DNA from: Hyaloraphidium curvatum
Lineage: Eukaryota; Monoblepharomycota; Hyaloraphidiomycetes; Hyaloraphidiales; Hyaloraphidiaceae
Assembly (NCBI GenBank): GCA_025558095.1
Contig: JAIVFI010000002.1
Coordinates: 1 to 64,000, forward strand
Direction: 5' to 3'
DNA: 64,000 bases
Within the stretch, counting starts at the first letter, position 1, and the number at the start of each line of letters is the position of its first letter. The notes under the pieces were generated by a model. The model was not told the DNA's origin, made no database searches, and saw nothing but the letters and a program-made list of their open reading frames with translations. Positions 30,501 to 43,335 of the stretch are shown here, in pieces. The translations under genes were made by a program, and so were the position numbers.

Positions 30501-32495
30501 ATGCAGCCGTTCTACTACCTCCTCTTCGGCGCGCTGGCGGCGGTGTGCGTGTACCTCGAGGTGCAGAAGTCGCGCGGCGAGACGTCGGCCGTCACCTCCG
30601 AGGCGTACCGCACGTTCCGCAACAACTACGTCGTCGTCTACGCGCTCATGATGGGTGGGTAACCCCCGAGGGGCGGGGGCGCGGGACGGCGGGCGGGGGG
30701 CGGCGCCACGCGGGCAGCAGGGACGCGCGGCGCAGCGGTTGGGGGGTAACCGCCGAGGCTTGCGCGTCCGGGCGGCCGTTGTCACTGCTCGGTAGTGTGG
30801 TGCGAACGTGCCTGCAGCCGGGGAGGCCTATTTTGGGCCCTCCCGTGCGGCCCACAACAACGCGCCTGGATGCTCGTAACGGTTGGGGCCGCACGGCCCG
30901 GGCCCCGGACGGCATGCAAAGCCGGATCTCATGTTGCGGATCTGTCTCGGGCCCACCAGTTGGCCCGCTGCCGGAATGCGCTGCCATGACGGCCTCTGAC
31001 CACGCTTCCGCCACCCTTGCAGCCGGCGACTGGCTCCAGGGCCCGTACGTCTACGCGCTCTACCAGCACTACGGCTACACCACCGGCGACATCGGCAAGC
31101 TCTTCATCGCCGGCTTCGGCAGCTCGATGGTGTTTGGCACCATCGTCGGCAGTCTCGGCGACCGCTTGTGGGATCCTTCTCCTGTCCTTGCCGAGACCAA
31201 ACTGATCATGTTCCCTCCATCCCCACCTTCCAGCGGCCGCCGCACCGCCTCGATCACCTACTGCGTCACCTACATCCTCTCCTGCTTCACCAAGCACTCC
31301 CCCGCCTACTCGGTCCTCATGGTCGGCCGCCTCCTCGGCGGCATCGCCACCTCGCTGCTCTTCTCGGCCTTCGAATCCTGGCTCGTCGCCGAGCACTTCA
31401 AGCGCGGCTTCGACGCGCAGTGGCTCTCGCTCACCTTCTCGCGCGCCATCTTCGTCGGAAACGGGCTCGTGGCCATCCTCGCGGGGCTGCTGGCCAACTT
31501 CCTCGTCAAGAACATGGAGCTCGGGCCCGTGGTGCCGTTCGACGCCGCCGCGGCGTTTTTGTCGGTCGGGTTCGCCATCATCGTGACCACGTGGCCCGAG
31601 AACTACGGGGACGCGAGCGAGAAGGCCGCCTTCTCGGCGCAGTTCGTCAAGGTGGGGCGACAGGCGCCGGTGGTGAACTCGCGAGAGCTGAACGCATTAC
31701 CATACGCGGTCCACAGGCCTGGCAGACGATCAAGGGCGACCAGCGCATCGCCTCGCTCGGCGCCATCCAGTCGCTCTTCGAGGGCTCCATGTACACCTTC
31801 GTCTTCCTGTGGACCCCCGCCCTCAGCCCCAAGGGCGAGTCCATCCCGCACGGCTTCATCTTTGCCCTCTTCATGCTCGCCTGCATGATCGGCTCCTCGG
31901 TCGCTGCGCGGCTTCTGCTCAAGATCGAGGACGTGCCCGTGGAGTCCTACATGCGCTACGTCTTCGGCTGCGCCTCGCTTTCCCTCTTCGTCCCCGTCGC
32001 GCTGCGCTTCATGGGCATGAACGACGTGGCCGACCCCGCGGGCGGGCTCACCCTGGCCGGGCAGATCCTCCTCCTCGCCTTCCTCTGCTTCGAGGGCTGC
32101 GTGGGCGTCTTCTGGCCGTCGATCATGAAGATGCGCTCCACCTACATCCCAGAGGAGTCGAGGTCGACCATCATGAACTTCTTCCGCATCCCCCTGAACC
32201 TCTTCGTCTGCGTGGTCCTGTACAACGTCTCGGCATTCGAGATCTCGACCATGTTCACCATGTGCGCCGCCTTCCTGGGCGTCGCGGCGGCGCTGCAGCA
32301 CAGGCTGCTGGGGCTGAGCAAGAACCCGCAGCCGCGGAGGTCGATCGCAGGTAACGCTCCCCCGCGGCGCGCGGGGGCCAAGATGTCCTGACGGCCGTTT
32401 GGCGCGCAGACGACTCCGAGGCGTCGCAGAAGCTCACCGACACGGACGAGCTGGGGAGGCCCAAGGAGGAGAAGGAGGCGGGCGAGTCGGCGTGA
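30501..32495 (+). CDS. MFSD5-type major facilitator (molybdate-anion transporter family)
   Basis: Five exons (30501-30654, 31023-31167, 31234-31651, 31717-32350, 32410-32495) give 478 residues. The first intron is long (368 nt); the others are 59-66 nt. The protein starts with a membrane span (FYYLLFGALAAVCVYLEV) and has the MFS_5 family signatures: FRNNYVVVYALMM, then DWLQGPYVYALYQHYGYTTGDIGKLFIAGFGSSM, GSLGDRFGRR completed by the second splice, GRLLGGIATSLLFSAFESWLVAEH, and WPSIMKMRSTYIPEESRSTIMNFFRIPLN in the last third. Relatives import molybdate in algae and animals. About twelve spans are present, and the C-terminal tail is acidic and cytosolic (TDTDELGRPKEEKEAGES). All splices restore conserved sequence. 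Confidence 0.92.
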
Positions 32496-32753
32496 CTAGC
32501 CGAGGGGGGCGGCAGGAGGAGGAAGGCCGCCGGTCCCGCTGGGGGGAGGAAGGGTTAAACCGAGCGGGCTCGGACGCGGATGGGACGGGAGATGGAGCGC
32601 ATCACGCGCGAGAGAGTGGAACATCGTCAATATCATCGCGCATCGTCTTGCAACGGGCCCCGATCGAGTCGTTCAGCAAGAGGGGAATAGCATTATCGGG
32701 TTTCGAAAGACATAGCGGGCCGGCCGCCCCCTTTTTGCCGGCGACGGAGCCCC

Positions 32754-34334
<1,581 letters not shown>

Positions 34335-34556
34335 GGACGGGAGAGAGGTCTGGCGCTCGGCGTTCTTTGGCGAACGGCCGGCGTGAGGGTCCACCGCGTT
34401 GGGGCCCAACCGGAGGAGAGACGCGGGTCCCACACCCGAATCTCCTTCTGAAGGCAAACACCGGGCCGCTGTTTCTCAGGCCAACAGGACAGTAGTTCTA
34501 GATCTTCGCCTGAAGTCTGCGACCGGCCCGACTGTATTCGAGGCCATCAGGATAGC

Positions 34557-36012
34557 TCAGATCTTCGCCTTGGCCTCCACCTTGCGCACGTCCTTGATCT
34601 TGCGCACAGTTTCGACCCGAGTCCGAACCAGCTCCAGCCCCGTGTAGATGGCCCGGATGGCAGCGCCGGACTCGAGCGTGTCCTCCTCGATCGCGTACAT
34701 CATGGCATCGGCGATGTCGTCCGGCGTCAGCGTTTCGATGGACTCCTGGAGCTGAGCGGGGCGGTCAGCCGGCATCCAATGATTCAGACTCGACGGCAAG
34801 TACTACCCCAGCTGCCTGGAAGCCCGACATCTCGAAGGCGGATTTCCCGAGCGGGGTCGCGACACCGCCGGGGTGGATCGCTGGGATCCAAGCGTAAGAG
34901 AGTAGCGAAAACACGCCGAACAGCGAAGAGCCCCCACAGTAAACGCGGACTTTCGGGTTGATCTTGCCGATCGAGCGGGAGAAGCTGTAGACGGCTGCCT
35001 TGGTGGCTGAATAGATGGGCAGGGCCGCCGACTGCAAACGAGCAATGTGGTCAAAAGAGAGGCGGTCTGGTCCAGTATGCTGACGTACCGGGTACCAGGA
35101 TCCGATCGACGCCGTGTTGATGATGATTCCCTGCTTGTTCGACTCCTTGAACTCGTTCAACGCGAGCTCTGTTTGGCCTCGTCAGATTGAACGACGAAGC
35201 ACGAAGCGGGAGACCCACGAGAACCGTAGATGACCGCATTGAGGTTGACGTTGACCATCGTTTCCTGTGTATCCCGACAGAAATGAGCGAGCTCTGCGGT
35301 CCGCAAGCGCGAACATGCCCACCCAGCCGGTGCTTTCGGGATCCTTTTCGTCCTGGAAGAACTTGTCGCCATTGCCAATGCCAGCATTGTTGCTTTGAGC
35401 GCGCTGTCAGCAGGCAATTGAGATCGAAGGAAGAAGGGGGCCCCACACGACGATCTGAATCCATTGTTGTCGCCCGTAGCCAATCATTCCCGAGATACCG
35501 TCGACCGAACCCAGGCAGTCCAAGCTGTCAATCATACAGTTTCCACATCCAGCGCCGAACCCACGTCCACGGTCGCGAACCGCTTCATGCACTCGTCGAA
35601 GACCTTCTTGACCCCCGCGTGCGTCGAGAGGTCCGTCTCGACGAACGGGAAGAACCCGATGTCCAGCTCGCCGCCGTAGGTCTCGTCCAGCTCCGCGGAG
35701 AGTTTCCGGCCGCGCTCGCCGTCCCGGTCCGCCATCACGACGATTGCACCCTGGGAGACAGCGGTCCGGCACGGCGACGCGCCAAACGCGTGCGTCAGAG
35801 AATCTCCGGCAGGAAACCCATTAAGGAAAATACCCGAGAGGCGAGCTGCCGAGAGATGGCCTCCCCGCTTTCCCGCAGACGCGAGTGTTGGCATGTTTGC
35901 AGCTCGGCAACGGAGGACGCGACACCCACAATCCGGAGGCTGCGCCGGTGACGATGCAGACTTTGCGCGTCAGGTTCTTCTTGTGCTTCACGGGAGCACC
36001 TGCGGGAGCCAT
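34557..36012 (-). CDS. short-chain dehydrogenase/reductase, nine exons
   Basis: Exons 35930-36012, 35834-35867, 35565-35750, 35323-35403, 35219-35264, 35089-35168, 34938-35031, 34807-34880 and 34557-34751 give 290 residues; introns are 50-83 nt except one of 161 nt. NAD(P)-binding TGAASGFG is completed by the first splice; VMADRD follows at the second strand, NNAGIG marks the central sheet, NTASIGS supplies the catalytic Ser, and YSATK the Tyr and Lys. After the active site, HPGGVATPL is the usual SDR lid. The residues before NNAG (RAQS) are unusual; the family normally has VLVNNAG, and this junction follows the longest intron, so its acceptor may be wrong. Substrate not predictable. Nine exons in 1.45 kb is the densest intron load here. 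Confidence 0.85.
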
Positions 36013-36189
36013 GTTTACGCTGTGGGACGGGACAATCGGATGGGCGAAGAGCTGCTTCGTCTGTGGCAAGTTCGAGGGGCGACCTTCGCCGGACTCGAAT
36101 CCGTCCGCATCACTGTTTCCTGCTTCAATTCCCACCGAAACCATGCCTCAGGTCCCTTCTTAAATCCCTCCCTACACCCCGCCTCCGCC

Positions 36190-37085
36190 CTACCCGACGG
36201 TGATGATCCCCTCCTTCACGAGGAACTCCACGACGAACTCCCGCTCGCCCATCAGCCCCTCCACTCCGAACCGATCCACCAGCGCCGCCGCCACGTCTTT
36301 GTGGCCGTTGTGCACGGCGAGGGTGAGCACGGATTCCTGGGACTGGGCGTGCTTGGCGAGGGGGTTGGCGCCGCGCTGGAGGAGGAGGCGGACGGTGGGG
36401 AGGCGGCCGGTGTAGGCCGCGAGGGCGAGGGGGGTGAAACCTGGGAAGGAAATATACGTGTGAGCAATCAAGGATCAAGTGTTGTGATACGCTTGTCTCC
36501 TGAGTTGAAGTGCCAGTTCGATCCGTTGTCGCCGTTCCAGTGACACCTTCCGATCGCCCGATGAGGCAGTAGGAATGCCAAGCTGGGTCTTCCAGACCAA
36601 CAGATTGTCTCGATGACTGCAAACCAGATCGACACAGGGTTCTGGCCACGGGTAGCCCGCCAACCGGCTTCGTGCCATGCTCCGTCCACCTTCCCAACCA
36701 ATCGCCGTCCAAACACCGCCTCCGCAACGAAACCAAGCTCACCATTATCCCGCGCCTCGAGCTCCGCCCCCGCCTCGATCAGCGCCCTCGCCAGCTCGTC
36801 CTCCCCCTCGAAGCACGCGAACGCGAGGTACGTCGTCCCCTCCCCGTCGTCGTCCCGCGCCTCCAGGTTCAGCTTCCGTCCCGTGTGCTCCTTGGACGCG
36901 CAGAACCGCACGAACTTGGCCGCCTCGGCCGTCCGTTCCGCGTAGATGAGGTTCCACAGGCACGGCAGCTTGGACTCCTTGTCCGCCGCGTTGGGGTTCG
37001 CGCCGGCGCGGAGGAGCCGCTCGATGGCGTCCCATTGGGGTTTGGAGCCGGAGCAGGCGGCGACCAGCTGGTCGTCGAGCGACAT
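36190..37085 (-). CDS. small ankyrin-repeat protein
   Basis: Two exons (36743-37085, 36190-36440) give 197 residues. Four or five ankyrin-type repeats can be seen: AIERLLRAGANPNAADKESK, a diverged one around AKFVRFCASKEHTG, YLAFACFEGEDELARALIEAGAELEARDN, the splice-completed GFTPLALAAYTGRLPTVRLLLQRGANPLAKH, and VLTLAVHNGHKDVAAALVDRFG. Ankyrin stacks mediate protein binding; no catalytic domain is attached. The intron is 302 nt, long for this window, and a short additional exon inside it cannot be excluded. No signal peptide, so intracellular. Confidence 0.82.
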
Positions 37086-37412
37086 CGCGGGGGGAGGTGC
37101 GGGAGATGGAGGGCGGCCCGGCGTTTTCCCGCGCGTCTGCTGCCGGCGCCAAGCGCCTTCGCAAGTGGAATCGGTCCGCCCGATTCCGCCAGGAATCAGC
37201 ACGGCTGCCTCGCCAAAACTATGAACGCACGCCCCTGTAATGAGAAGCAGCGGGACGTTACATTACAGCAGATGATCCCAACCAGATCGGCATAGCCGTC
37301 CTCCGACGGTCGATCCACCCGGCACGACAGATGCGATCCATCCCAACCCATCCCGAACGATCAGATCCGAGTCCATGCGCGGTCCGCGAGGGTCCGTTGC
37401 GGCGCCACGCCC

Positions 37413-38334
37413 TCACATGCCCGTGAGCAGCGCCTCCACCGCCACGTCCTCCTTCCCCCCGGCCTTGACCAGCGCCCTGATCACGTCCGCCCTCGCGAAC
37501 CCCATATCGCACAGCCGCCCCACCGCCTCCTCCTTGATCCCCGGCGGCAGCGGCTCCTTCTTCTGCGGCTGCGCCGGCCCCGCCCCCGCCGGCGCCGCCT
37601 CGGTGCCCCCGGTGCCCCCGGCGTACATCCGCGTCCACGCGCGCGCGGTGCGGTCGAATTCGGCGGGGTTGCTCATGAACACCTTGGCGACCTCGGCGTC
37701 CTGCGGGTCCTTGGGCTCGGGGGACTGCAGGAGGGCCTGGAGGGAGAGGATGGCGGTCTTGAGGGTGTAGACGGGGGACCAGGAGCCGCCGTCGGCTTTG
37801 AGGATGTCGAGGCAGATGGCGCCGGTCTGGGAGGAGATGTTGGGGTGGTAGATTTTGGTGTCGAACTGAGGAAAGGAGTGGAGGGGTTACGGGGGCGAGG
37901 GCGGGCACGTGAGACACGAATCGCGCCGGCTGCCACAGATCCTCCTTCGGCGGCTGCCTACCTTCATCTTTGGCGGCTTGAACGGGTAGTCCTGCGGGAT
38001 CTGGATGTCCACAACATACTTGCCGCCTGGACGTGCCCGGCCGAGTCAATTACAGGCTGCCCCCTCCAGAAGTGCGCCGGCCGACGACGCACCTTCATAC
38101 ACGGTCCCGGGAGGCCCCTCGAACGCGCCCTTCAGGTGGCCTGCGGGGTGGGAGCGCGGAACGGGTGGGTCGGTCCGCCTTCACGCCCGGCGGCCCCGGC
38201 TGCCACGCACTCAGGTTGTCCTCGACGACCTCGATCTTCACTTTCGCCTCCTTGTCCGACTCGCACGCCTCGATCTCCTTCATCACGCGCTTGTTCTTGG
38301 GCACCGCCGCGCCCGGCTTGCCGCGCGAGGACAT
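37413..38334 (-). CDS. UBC1: ubiquitin-conjugating enzyme E2 with C-terminal UBA (Ubc1/UBE2K-like)
   Basis: Four exons (38211-38334, 38093-38140, 37962-38026, 37413-37865; introns 66-96 nt) give 229 residues. The enzyme carries activated ubiquitin on a Cys and extends mainly K48-linked chains in yeast Ubc1 and human UBE2K. The E2 core reads [31 protein letters not shown], then YHPNIS and TGAICLDIL, where the Cys is catalytic. After the core come DPQDAEVAKVFMSNPAEFDRTARAW, typical of this subfamily, a Pro/Ala-rich linker, and a UBA domain with IKEEAVGRLCDMGFARADVIRALVKAGG. The first intron uses GTGCGT and rebuilds NLSHLKG. A longer read-through of that intron would break the conserved core. 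Confidence 0.94.
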
Positions 38335-39174
38335 GGCGGCGGAGGGCGCGCGGGCGGCGCGCGCGGGGAGCTCGGGGGGCGCAGGAGGTGCGGCCGCGGG
38401 GAACGGCACAGTCCCCGAGCGGAGCGGGGGGAGGAGAGGGGACGAGGGGTTGTGGTGTTCGTTCACAGGGACGCGTTGCATGGCCGCGCGCCCCCGGCGC
38501 TGCAGAACAAAGAATGCCCGCCGAGCTGGACCCGGTTTCCCCAGGAAATATGGCACGAAAATTCCATCTCAACGAAAGAAACGCCTCGTGAGACCCGATT
38601 GGACCTTGATTGTGAATATATGTCGGATCCACGGTCCTGGGAAGGAGGACCGGATCTCGAGGCCCCAGTCGTACGATCTGCACCATTCAACACCAGTGGC
38701 ATCGAATAGGACCCAAAAAGTCGCAATTGTGGCCTGGGACATCCATCTTCTTTCTCGGGTATATCAAGTGACAAACGATCCGATGCTTCGTCGAATGGTC
38801 CACCGACAAGTACACCTGACCTTCCGTCAGTGCATTCCACGCTTTCGGCCCTCGACACATCTCCTGCTTCTCTGGGAGCTATATCAAAGCCAATCACCAA
38901 GTATGTTCTCATATTGGTGCGTGTGCTCGGACCTCGCAGCGCCACAGCTTGAGAGGAGCTCACACCCCAACGTCATGGCGAAATGCTTCCCTCCAACCAC
39001 TCGCCGACCCGAATCCAGATCGTCTTTAACGTCTTTCAAGCAAAAAGCTGTGGGTACTTGGTTCGCCGCGTGAACTCGGTCACGGAGCCAAAGCTTAGCC
39101 ACACCCACTCTTCCCCGGGAGACAGATTATCGCACTTGACGCGGGCAACGCATCGCGCATGCAGGATCCAAGGA
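38335..39174. other. divergent promoter region, Ubc1 / amidohydrolase
   Basis: 840 bp without a recognisable gene. The half near the amidohydrolase is clearly AT-richer than the genes. No confident promoter element was picked out. Confidence 0.35.
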
Positions 39175-40782
39175 ATGGCACCCCCGCTCCCGCAAGTGCA
39201 GCCCGCGCCGGGGCAGGCTCTCGCGCTGGTCAACGGGCGCGTGTTCACGGCGGCGGCGGGCGGCGCGCGGTGGGCGACCGCGGTGCTCGCCGTCGGCGGA
39301 CGCGTGGCGGCTGTCGGCAGCGACGGGGATGTGCTCGCTGCGGCCCCCGCGGGCGCGCTGGTCGTCGACCTCGGCGGCCGGGCGGCGCTGCCGGGCATCC
39401 ACGACGCGCACACGCACCTCCTCTTCTCGGGCCTCAAGTTCACGCGCGAGGCGCGGCTGGGCGTCGGGGCGGGCCCGAAGCAGATCGTCGCCGACCTCGG
39501 GGCATGCACGTGCTGCAATTTGCCCGGCGGCTGGCTCGTCGGCGGCGAGTTGAACCCGTACAACTTCGGCCCCGGCGAGCTGGACCGCGCGTTCCTCGAC
39601 GCCGCCTTCCCCGATCGCCCGATCTTCCTCTACGACTACTCGATCCACCACGGCCTGGCCAACTCGGCCGCGCTCAAAGCCGCGGGGGTGGACGCAGACA
39701 CCCCCGACCCGCCCGGCGGCACGCTCGTCCGCCGCCCCGGCGGCACCGACCCCACCGGCGAGCTCGTGGAGCGCGCCACGTGGCCGGTGCAGCGTGCCAT
39801 CCCCGAGCGCCCGATGGAAGAGTACGTCGACGCCGTCCGCTGGGCCGCGGGCATGTGCGCGCGCTTCGGGATCACCTCGGTGCAGGAGGCGTCCGCGGGC
39901 CCGCAGGTGCTCGCCGCGCTGCGCCACCTGGACGTAGCCGGCGAGCTGCCCCTCCGCGTGGCCGCGCACCTGGTCTGGAAGGAGGAGGGCTTCGGGATGG
40001 CCTCGGGCGCGGAGCTCGACGCCCTCCTGGACCGCGCGGGGGAGCTCGCCACCCCGCACGTTGACACCCGCTTCGTCAAGATCTGGCTCGACGGCGCGCC
40101 GCTGCCGCCGCACTTTACCCAGGCCGACCTCAAGGAGGACGGTTCCCCCGACCTGTCCCGCATCGTCGTCGACCCGGCCGAGCTCCTCCCCGCCCTGCGC
40201 CGCTTCGACGCCTCGGGCCGCACGGTCAAGATCCACTGCGCGGGGGAAGGCGCCGTCCGCGTCGCCCTGGACGCCCTGGAAGCTGTGCGCGCGGGCAACC
40301 CCTTGGGCCCGCCGCACGAGGTCGCCCACGCGGGCTTCGTGCACCCGTCCGACGTGCCCCGGTTCGCGGCCAAAGGCGTGGTGGCGGAGATGTCGCCCGC
40401 GTTGTGGCACCGCCGCGAGCCCGAGTTCGAGGGGCTCGACGCCGGCTTCAGGTTCCGCACGATGGAGGATGCCGGGGCCAGGGTGACCATCGGCAGTGAT
40501 TGGATCATTACGCCCGATCCGAACCTGTTCCCGGCGCTGCAGGGGGTCCTGGAGCGCGGCGGGGAGTCGCTGGCGCTCGAGCGCGCGCTGGAGATCATGA
40601 CCATCGGCGGCGCTCGCGCCGTGCGGCGTGACAAGGACGCGGGATCGCTCGAGGTCGGAAAGCTCGCGGATGTCATCGTGCTGGACAGGGATATCTTTGC
40701 CGTCCCGAGCTCGCAGGTCGGCGCGACGAGGGTGCTGCTCACCGTCTTCGAGGGGCGGCCCGTGTTCCAGCAGGGAGAGTAG
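39175..40782 (+). CDS. amidohydrolase superfamily protein (YtcJ-like)
   Basis: A single exon encodes 535 residues. Metal-dependent hydrolase of the amidohydrolase_3 group. Metal ligands are seen in HDAHTHLLF (HxH), the central KIWLDGAPLPP, KIHCAGEGAV and VAHAGFVHPSD (later His residues) and TIGSDWIITPDPNL (active-site Asp). The N-terminal beta domain LVNGRVFTAAAGG and the C-terminal LEVGKLADVIVLDRDIF complete the composite fold. In this group the bound Zn activates water against amide, imide or similar bonds; the substrate of YtcJ-like proteins is generally unknown. The ATG at 39175 directly precedes the conserved beta strand; in-frame codons upstream are not conserved. Confidence 0.9.
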   Translation: MAPPLPQVQPAPGQALALVNGRVFTAAAGGARWATAVLAVGGRVAAVGSDGDVLAAAPAGALVVDLGGRAALPGIHDAHTHLLFSGLKFTREARLGVGAGPKQIVADLGACTCCNLPGGWLVGGELNPYNFGPGELDRAFLDAAFPDRPIFLYDYSIHHGLANSAALKAAGVDADTPDPPGGTLVRRPGGTDPTGELVERATWPVQRAIPERPMEEYVDAVRWAAGMCARFGITSVQEASAGPQVLAALRHLDVAGELPLRVAAHLVWKEEGFGMASGAELDALLDRAGELATPHVDTRFVKIWLDGAPLPPHFTQADLKEDGSPDLSRIVVDPAELLPALRRFDASGRTVKIHCAGEGAVRVALDALEAVRAGNPLGPPHEVAHAGFVHPSDVPRFAAKGVVAEMSPALWHRREPEFEGLDAGFRFRTMEDAGARVTIGSDWIITPDPNLFPALQGVLERGGESLALERALEIMTIGGARAVRRDKDAGSLEVGKLADVIVLDRDIFAVPSSQVGATRVLLTVFEGRPVFQQGE

Positions 40783-41083
40783 GGGCTCGGTGGACAGCAT
40801 TGTCCGCCTCGGCGTCGCCGCAGTCGATTGATAGAAAGCCTCGGTTGGAAGGATCGCGATTGAGTGTTCGACTGGGTGCTGACTGCGCTGTATATGGATC
40901 GCGGGCACCGACCGCCACTCGGCCAACCTAAGATGCTCCGTCGGTCGATAGCAATAGAGTGGATCATTTGCAAGGCGCCGTACATTACATGCAGGCACAT
41001 ATTCTACGAGCGGAATCTTGCGGGGAAGGTAGGCAGCTGGGCCGCAGCATCACGTCGCAACATCGCTGGGTGTCTCCCACGCG
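40783..41083. other. intergenic region
   Basis: 301 bp between two genes on the same strand; no gene seen. Confidence 0.3.
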
Positions 41084-41505
41084 ATGCCGGACCCCAGCGG
41101 CAGCATCGCCGCCGTGACGCGCCTCTACGCCAACTACAACGCGCGCTCGCTCGACGGCTGGCTTTGCGCGTTCGCCCCGGCGCGGTCTGGACCAACGTGC
41201 CGACGGGGGAGAAGTTTGTCGGCGAGGAGGGACAGCGGGCCAACTATTCCGCGTGGGACACCCCGTTTCCGACCGGACAGTGCGTTGACCTGCGGGTGCG
41301 CGCGGGCGGCGACGTCGTGGTGGCCGAGTTTGTCGGGGAGGGCGCGAACGAGGGCCCGCTGGCCGGGCCGGACGGGACCGAGCGGGAAGCGACGGGGAAG
41401 CGCGTGGCCATTCCGTTCTGCGACGTGCACACCGTGCGCGACGGACTGATCGTGGAGACGCACCGGTACTGGGACAACGCGACGGTGGCCGCGCAGATGG
41501 CTTGA
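41084..41505 (+). CDS. SnoaL/NTF2-like protein with one-base frameshift
   Basis: About 140 residues if one base is added. The first frame gives MPDPSGSIAAVTRLYANYNARSLDGWLCAFAP; a second frame continues GAVWTNVPTGEKFVGEEG and then YSAWDTPFPTGQCVDLRVR, VVVAEFVGEG, TGKRVAIPFCDVHTVRDGLIVETHRYWD and a stop at 41505. This is the full SnoaL-like cone fold (polyketide-cyclase related). The two frames meet at a run of four C (41175-41178), where one extra C would make a single frame; no GT-AG pair fits between them. Either a disabling deletion or an assembly error. The family includes hydrolases, cyclases and binding proteins, so no activity is assigned. Confidence 0.6.
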
Positions 41506-41711
41506 TGGTGGGGGACTGCGTGCAGCGGAACCCGTGCGACGCTTGCATCGGCGGATGCTTACAGCGCAACATCGAGTGCGTTGCGTCTGATAGCGAGGCC
41601 GATGATGCACTGCGCGCATCGGGCTGATCTGCTTCCGAGAGTAGCGGGGCGTCAGCGAGTTTCCGCACGGTCGACCAGCTCCAATAGAACAACCACAGGA
41701 AACGGCACGCG

Positions 41712-42920
41712 ATGTCCGTGCCGTTCGTGCCGCCCGTGTTGCCGCCCGGGTCGCCGTGGCGCGGGCTCGACGCGGGCCGGCTCGTGGCGCGCGTGTCCAA
41801 CACGGTGGTGAACCTCGAGACGTGCCACGCCGACTTCTACGGCGCGCTGGACGAGCCCCCGGCGGCGGCGGCCCCGCGCGAGGCCAACGACGCGTACGTC
41901 CGCGCGCTGCGCTACGGCCACTCGGTGCTCGCCGCGCTGCTCGCGCCGCCCGGCACCGACCGCGGGCCGCTCGCGGAGTTCTGCCAGAACGGCGCGGTGC
42001 CAAAGGACGCCGTGCCCGAGGACCTCTTCGCCGCGATCGCGCTGGCCGTGTTCCGCCGATCATTCAAGACGCTGCGGCGCTGCATCGCGGAGTTCGTCGA
42101 CGTCGGCAGGCGCCAGCGCTGGGGCGCCTTCGACCCGTTCGGGTGCGTGGCCGGCGAGCCGCTGCCCACAAAGATGCCCGACAACACGAAGCTGTACAAC
42201 GACTACTTCTACGACCCCGCCAAGCTGGCCAGGCAGATCGCGTACACGCTGGCCCGGGCCCGCCCCGTGCGGAGGCGCATGGCCGACGACTGGTTCTACC
42301 TCGACACGCTCTCCCTGGCGCTGCTCGCCGCACCCGAGGTGTTCCGCGCCGCGTACCTCGGCACCCTTTCCCGGGGGCTGGCCCAGGGGGAGAAGCTCAA
42401 GGAGATCAACAAGGTCGCGGCCGACCTGAGCGACGGCTGGAACGCGCTGCGGCTGCCCGTGGCCGAGAACCCCAGGCCCTGGACCGAGCACCGCCGCCGC
42501 GCCGAGCGGCTGGGGTACTTCCCCTGCGCGGCCATCCTCGCCGAGAACCTGTCCATCTTCGCCGACGACTGCGCCAAGCTGGGCCCGGAATCGCAGGCCT
42601 TTGCCAGGGACGTCGCGCAGCGCACCGACGCCCTCCTCCGCACCCTCGACCTCCCGCGGCGCCCGAACCCGCCCGATCCCAAGCCCATGGAGGACATGGA
42701 GCGGCAGCTGCTGCTGTACGGCGACCTGGCCGACGCCTGCGACGCCTGCGGCAAGAAATCGGACGGGTCGTTCGTGATGAAGCGGTGCGCGAGGTGCAGG
42801 ACCGCGAGGTTCTGCTCCAGGAAGTGCTTCGCGGCGAGCTGGACCTCGGGCTCGCACCCGGAGGTGTGCTACGCCGCGGCGCCGGGGTGGATGCCGGAGA
42901 TGAAGGCGCCTTCGATGTGA
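41712..42920 (+). CDS. MYND zinc-finger protein
   Basis: A single exon encodes 402 residues. A C-terminal MYND finger begins near residue 342: CDACGKK, RCARCRTARFCSRKC, then HPEVC. The 340-residue body is mostly helical in appearance (FRRSFKTLRRCIAEFVDVGRR, DTLSLALLAAPEVFRAAYLGTL, ENLSIFADDCAKLG) with the polar segment DNTKLYNDYFYDPAKLARQIAYTL. I do not recognise the body as a known domain. There is no SET domain and no signal peptide, so a scaffold role through the MYND finger is the simplest inference. The spacing between the last Cys of the third pair and the final His is slightly longer than in the paralogue at 62123. Confidence 0.78.
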   Translation: MSVPFVPPVLPPGSPWRGLDAGRLVARVSNTVVNLETCHADFYGALDEPPAAAAPREANDAYVRALRYGHSVLAALLAPPGTDRGPLAEFCQNGAVPKDAVPEDLFAAIALAVFRRSFKTLRRCIAEFVDVGRRQRWGAFDPFGCVAGEPLPTKMPDNTKLYNDYFYDPAKLARQIAYTLARARPVRRRMADDWFYLDTLSLALLAAPEVFRAAYLGTLSRGLAQGEKLKEINKVAADLSDGWNALRLPVAENPRPWTEHRRRAERLGYFPCAAILAENLSIFADDCAKLGPESQAFARDVAQRTDALLRTLDLPRRPNPPDPKPMEDMERQLLLYGDLADACDACGKKSDGSFVMKRCARCRTARFCSRKCFAASWTSGSHPEVCYAAAPGWMPEMKAPSM

Positions 42921-43335
42921 GGACGGGTGGGGGCCGCCGGAGTTTGCGTGTGGGACGGGAGCCTGGGCGTGGCGGTGATTGCGGGACCCATTGGATGGAG
43001 AGAATGGGCTTGACGGCACGATACCAAGCCGGAAGGAAGGGAATCTGGAGGCATGGACGGATGGAAGTGCTCGAGTCACGGATAGATCTTTTGCCATCTT
43101 TCCTCGGCGAGCGGTCCCAGCGGCAGCTCAATGCACGCAGGGTTCAGCTAGCCCACATGCGAATGACCTCAGCTGAACGGCGTCGGTGGAGGTTCCGGCC
43201 ACAGAACACCCCGATGTGTCACCGGGAAGCGGATACGTTCGTCGGATGAACGGTTGGACCGAAACGCAATCGCACTCATTGTCCCCCGCGCCGAGCGCGC
43301 CCGCCTCGCCCGCCTCCCGCCCGCCCTCCGCGGAA
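42921..43335. other. intergenic region
   Basis: 415 bp between two genes on the same strand; no gene or clear element seen. Confidence 0.3.

Noticed and set aside
29756-31888. A 710-residue plus-strand open frame joining part of the MYND locus to the MFSD5 transporter
   Set aside because: It merges the inverted segment, an intergenic region and an intron with part of the transporter. The transporter starts at 30501 in another frame and its splices are well supported.
39127-40998. 623-residue open frame antisense to the amidohydrolase
   Set aside because: GC-rich codon bias of the sense gene keeps the opposite strand open; the peptide has no recognisable domain, while the sense frame has all metal ligands.
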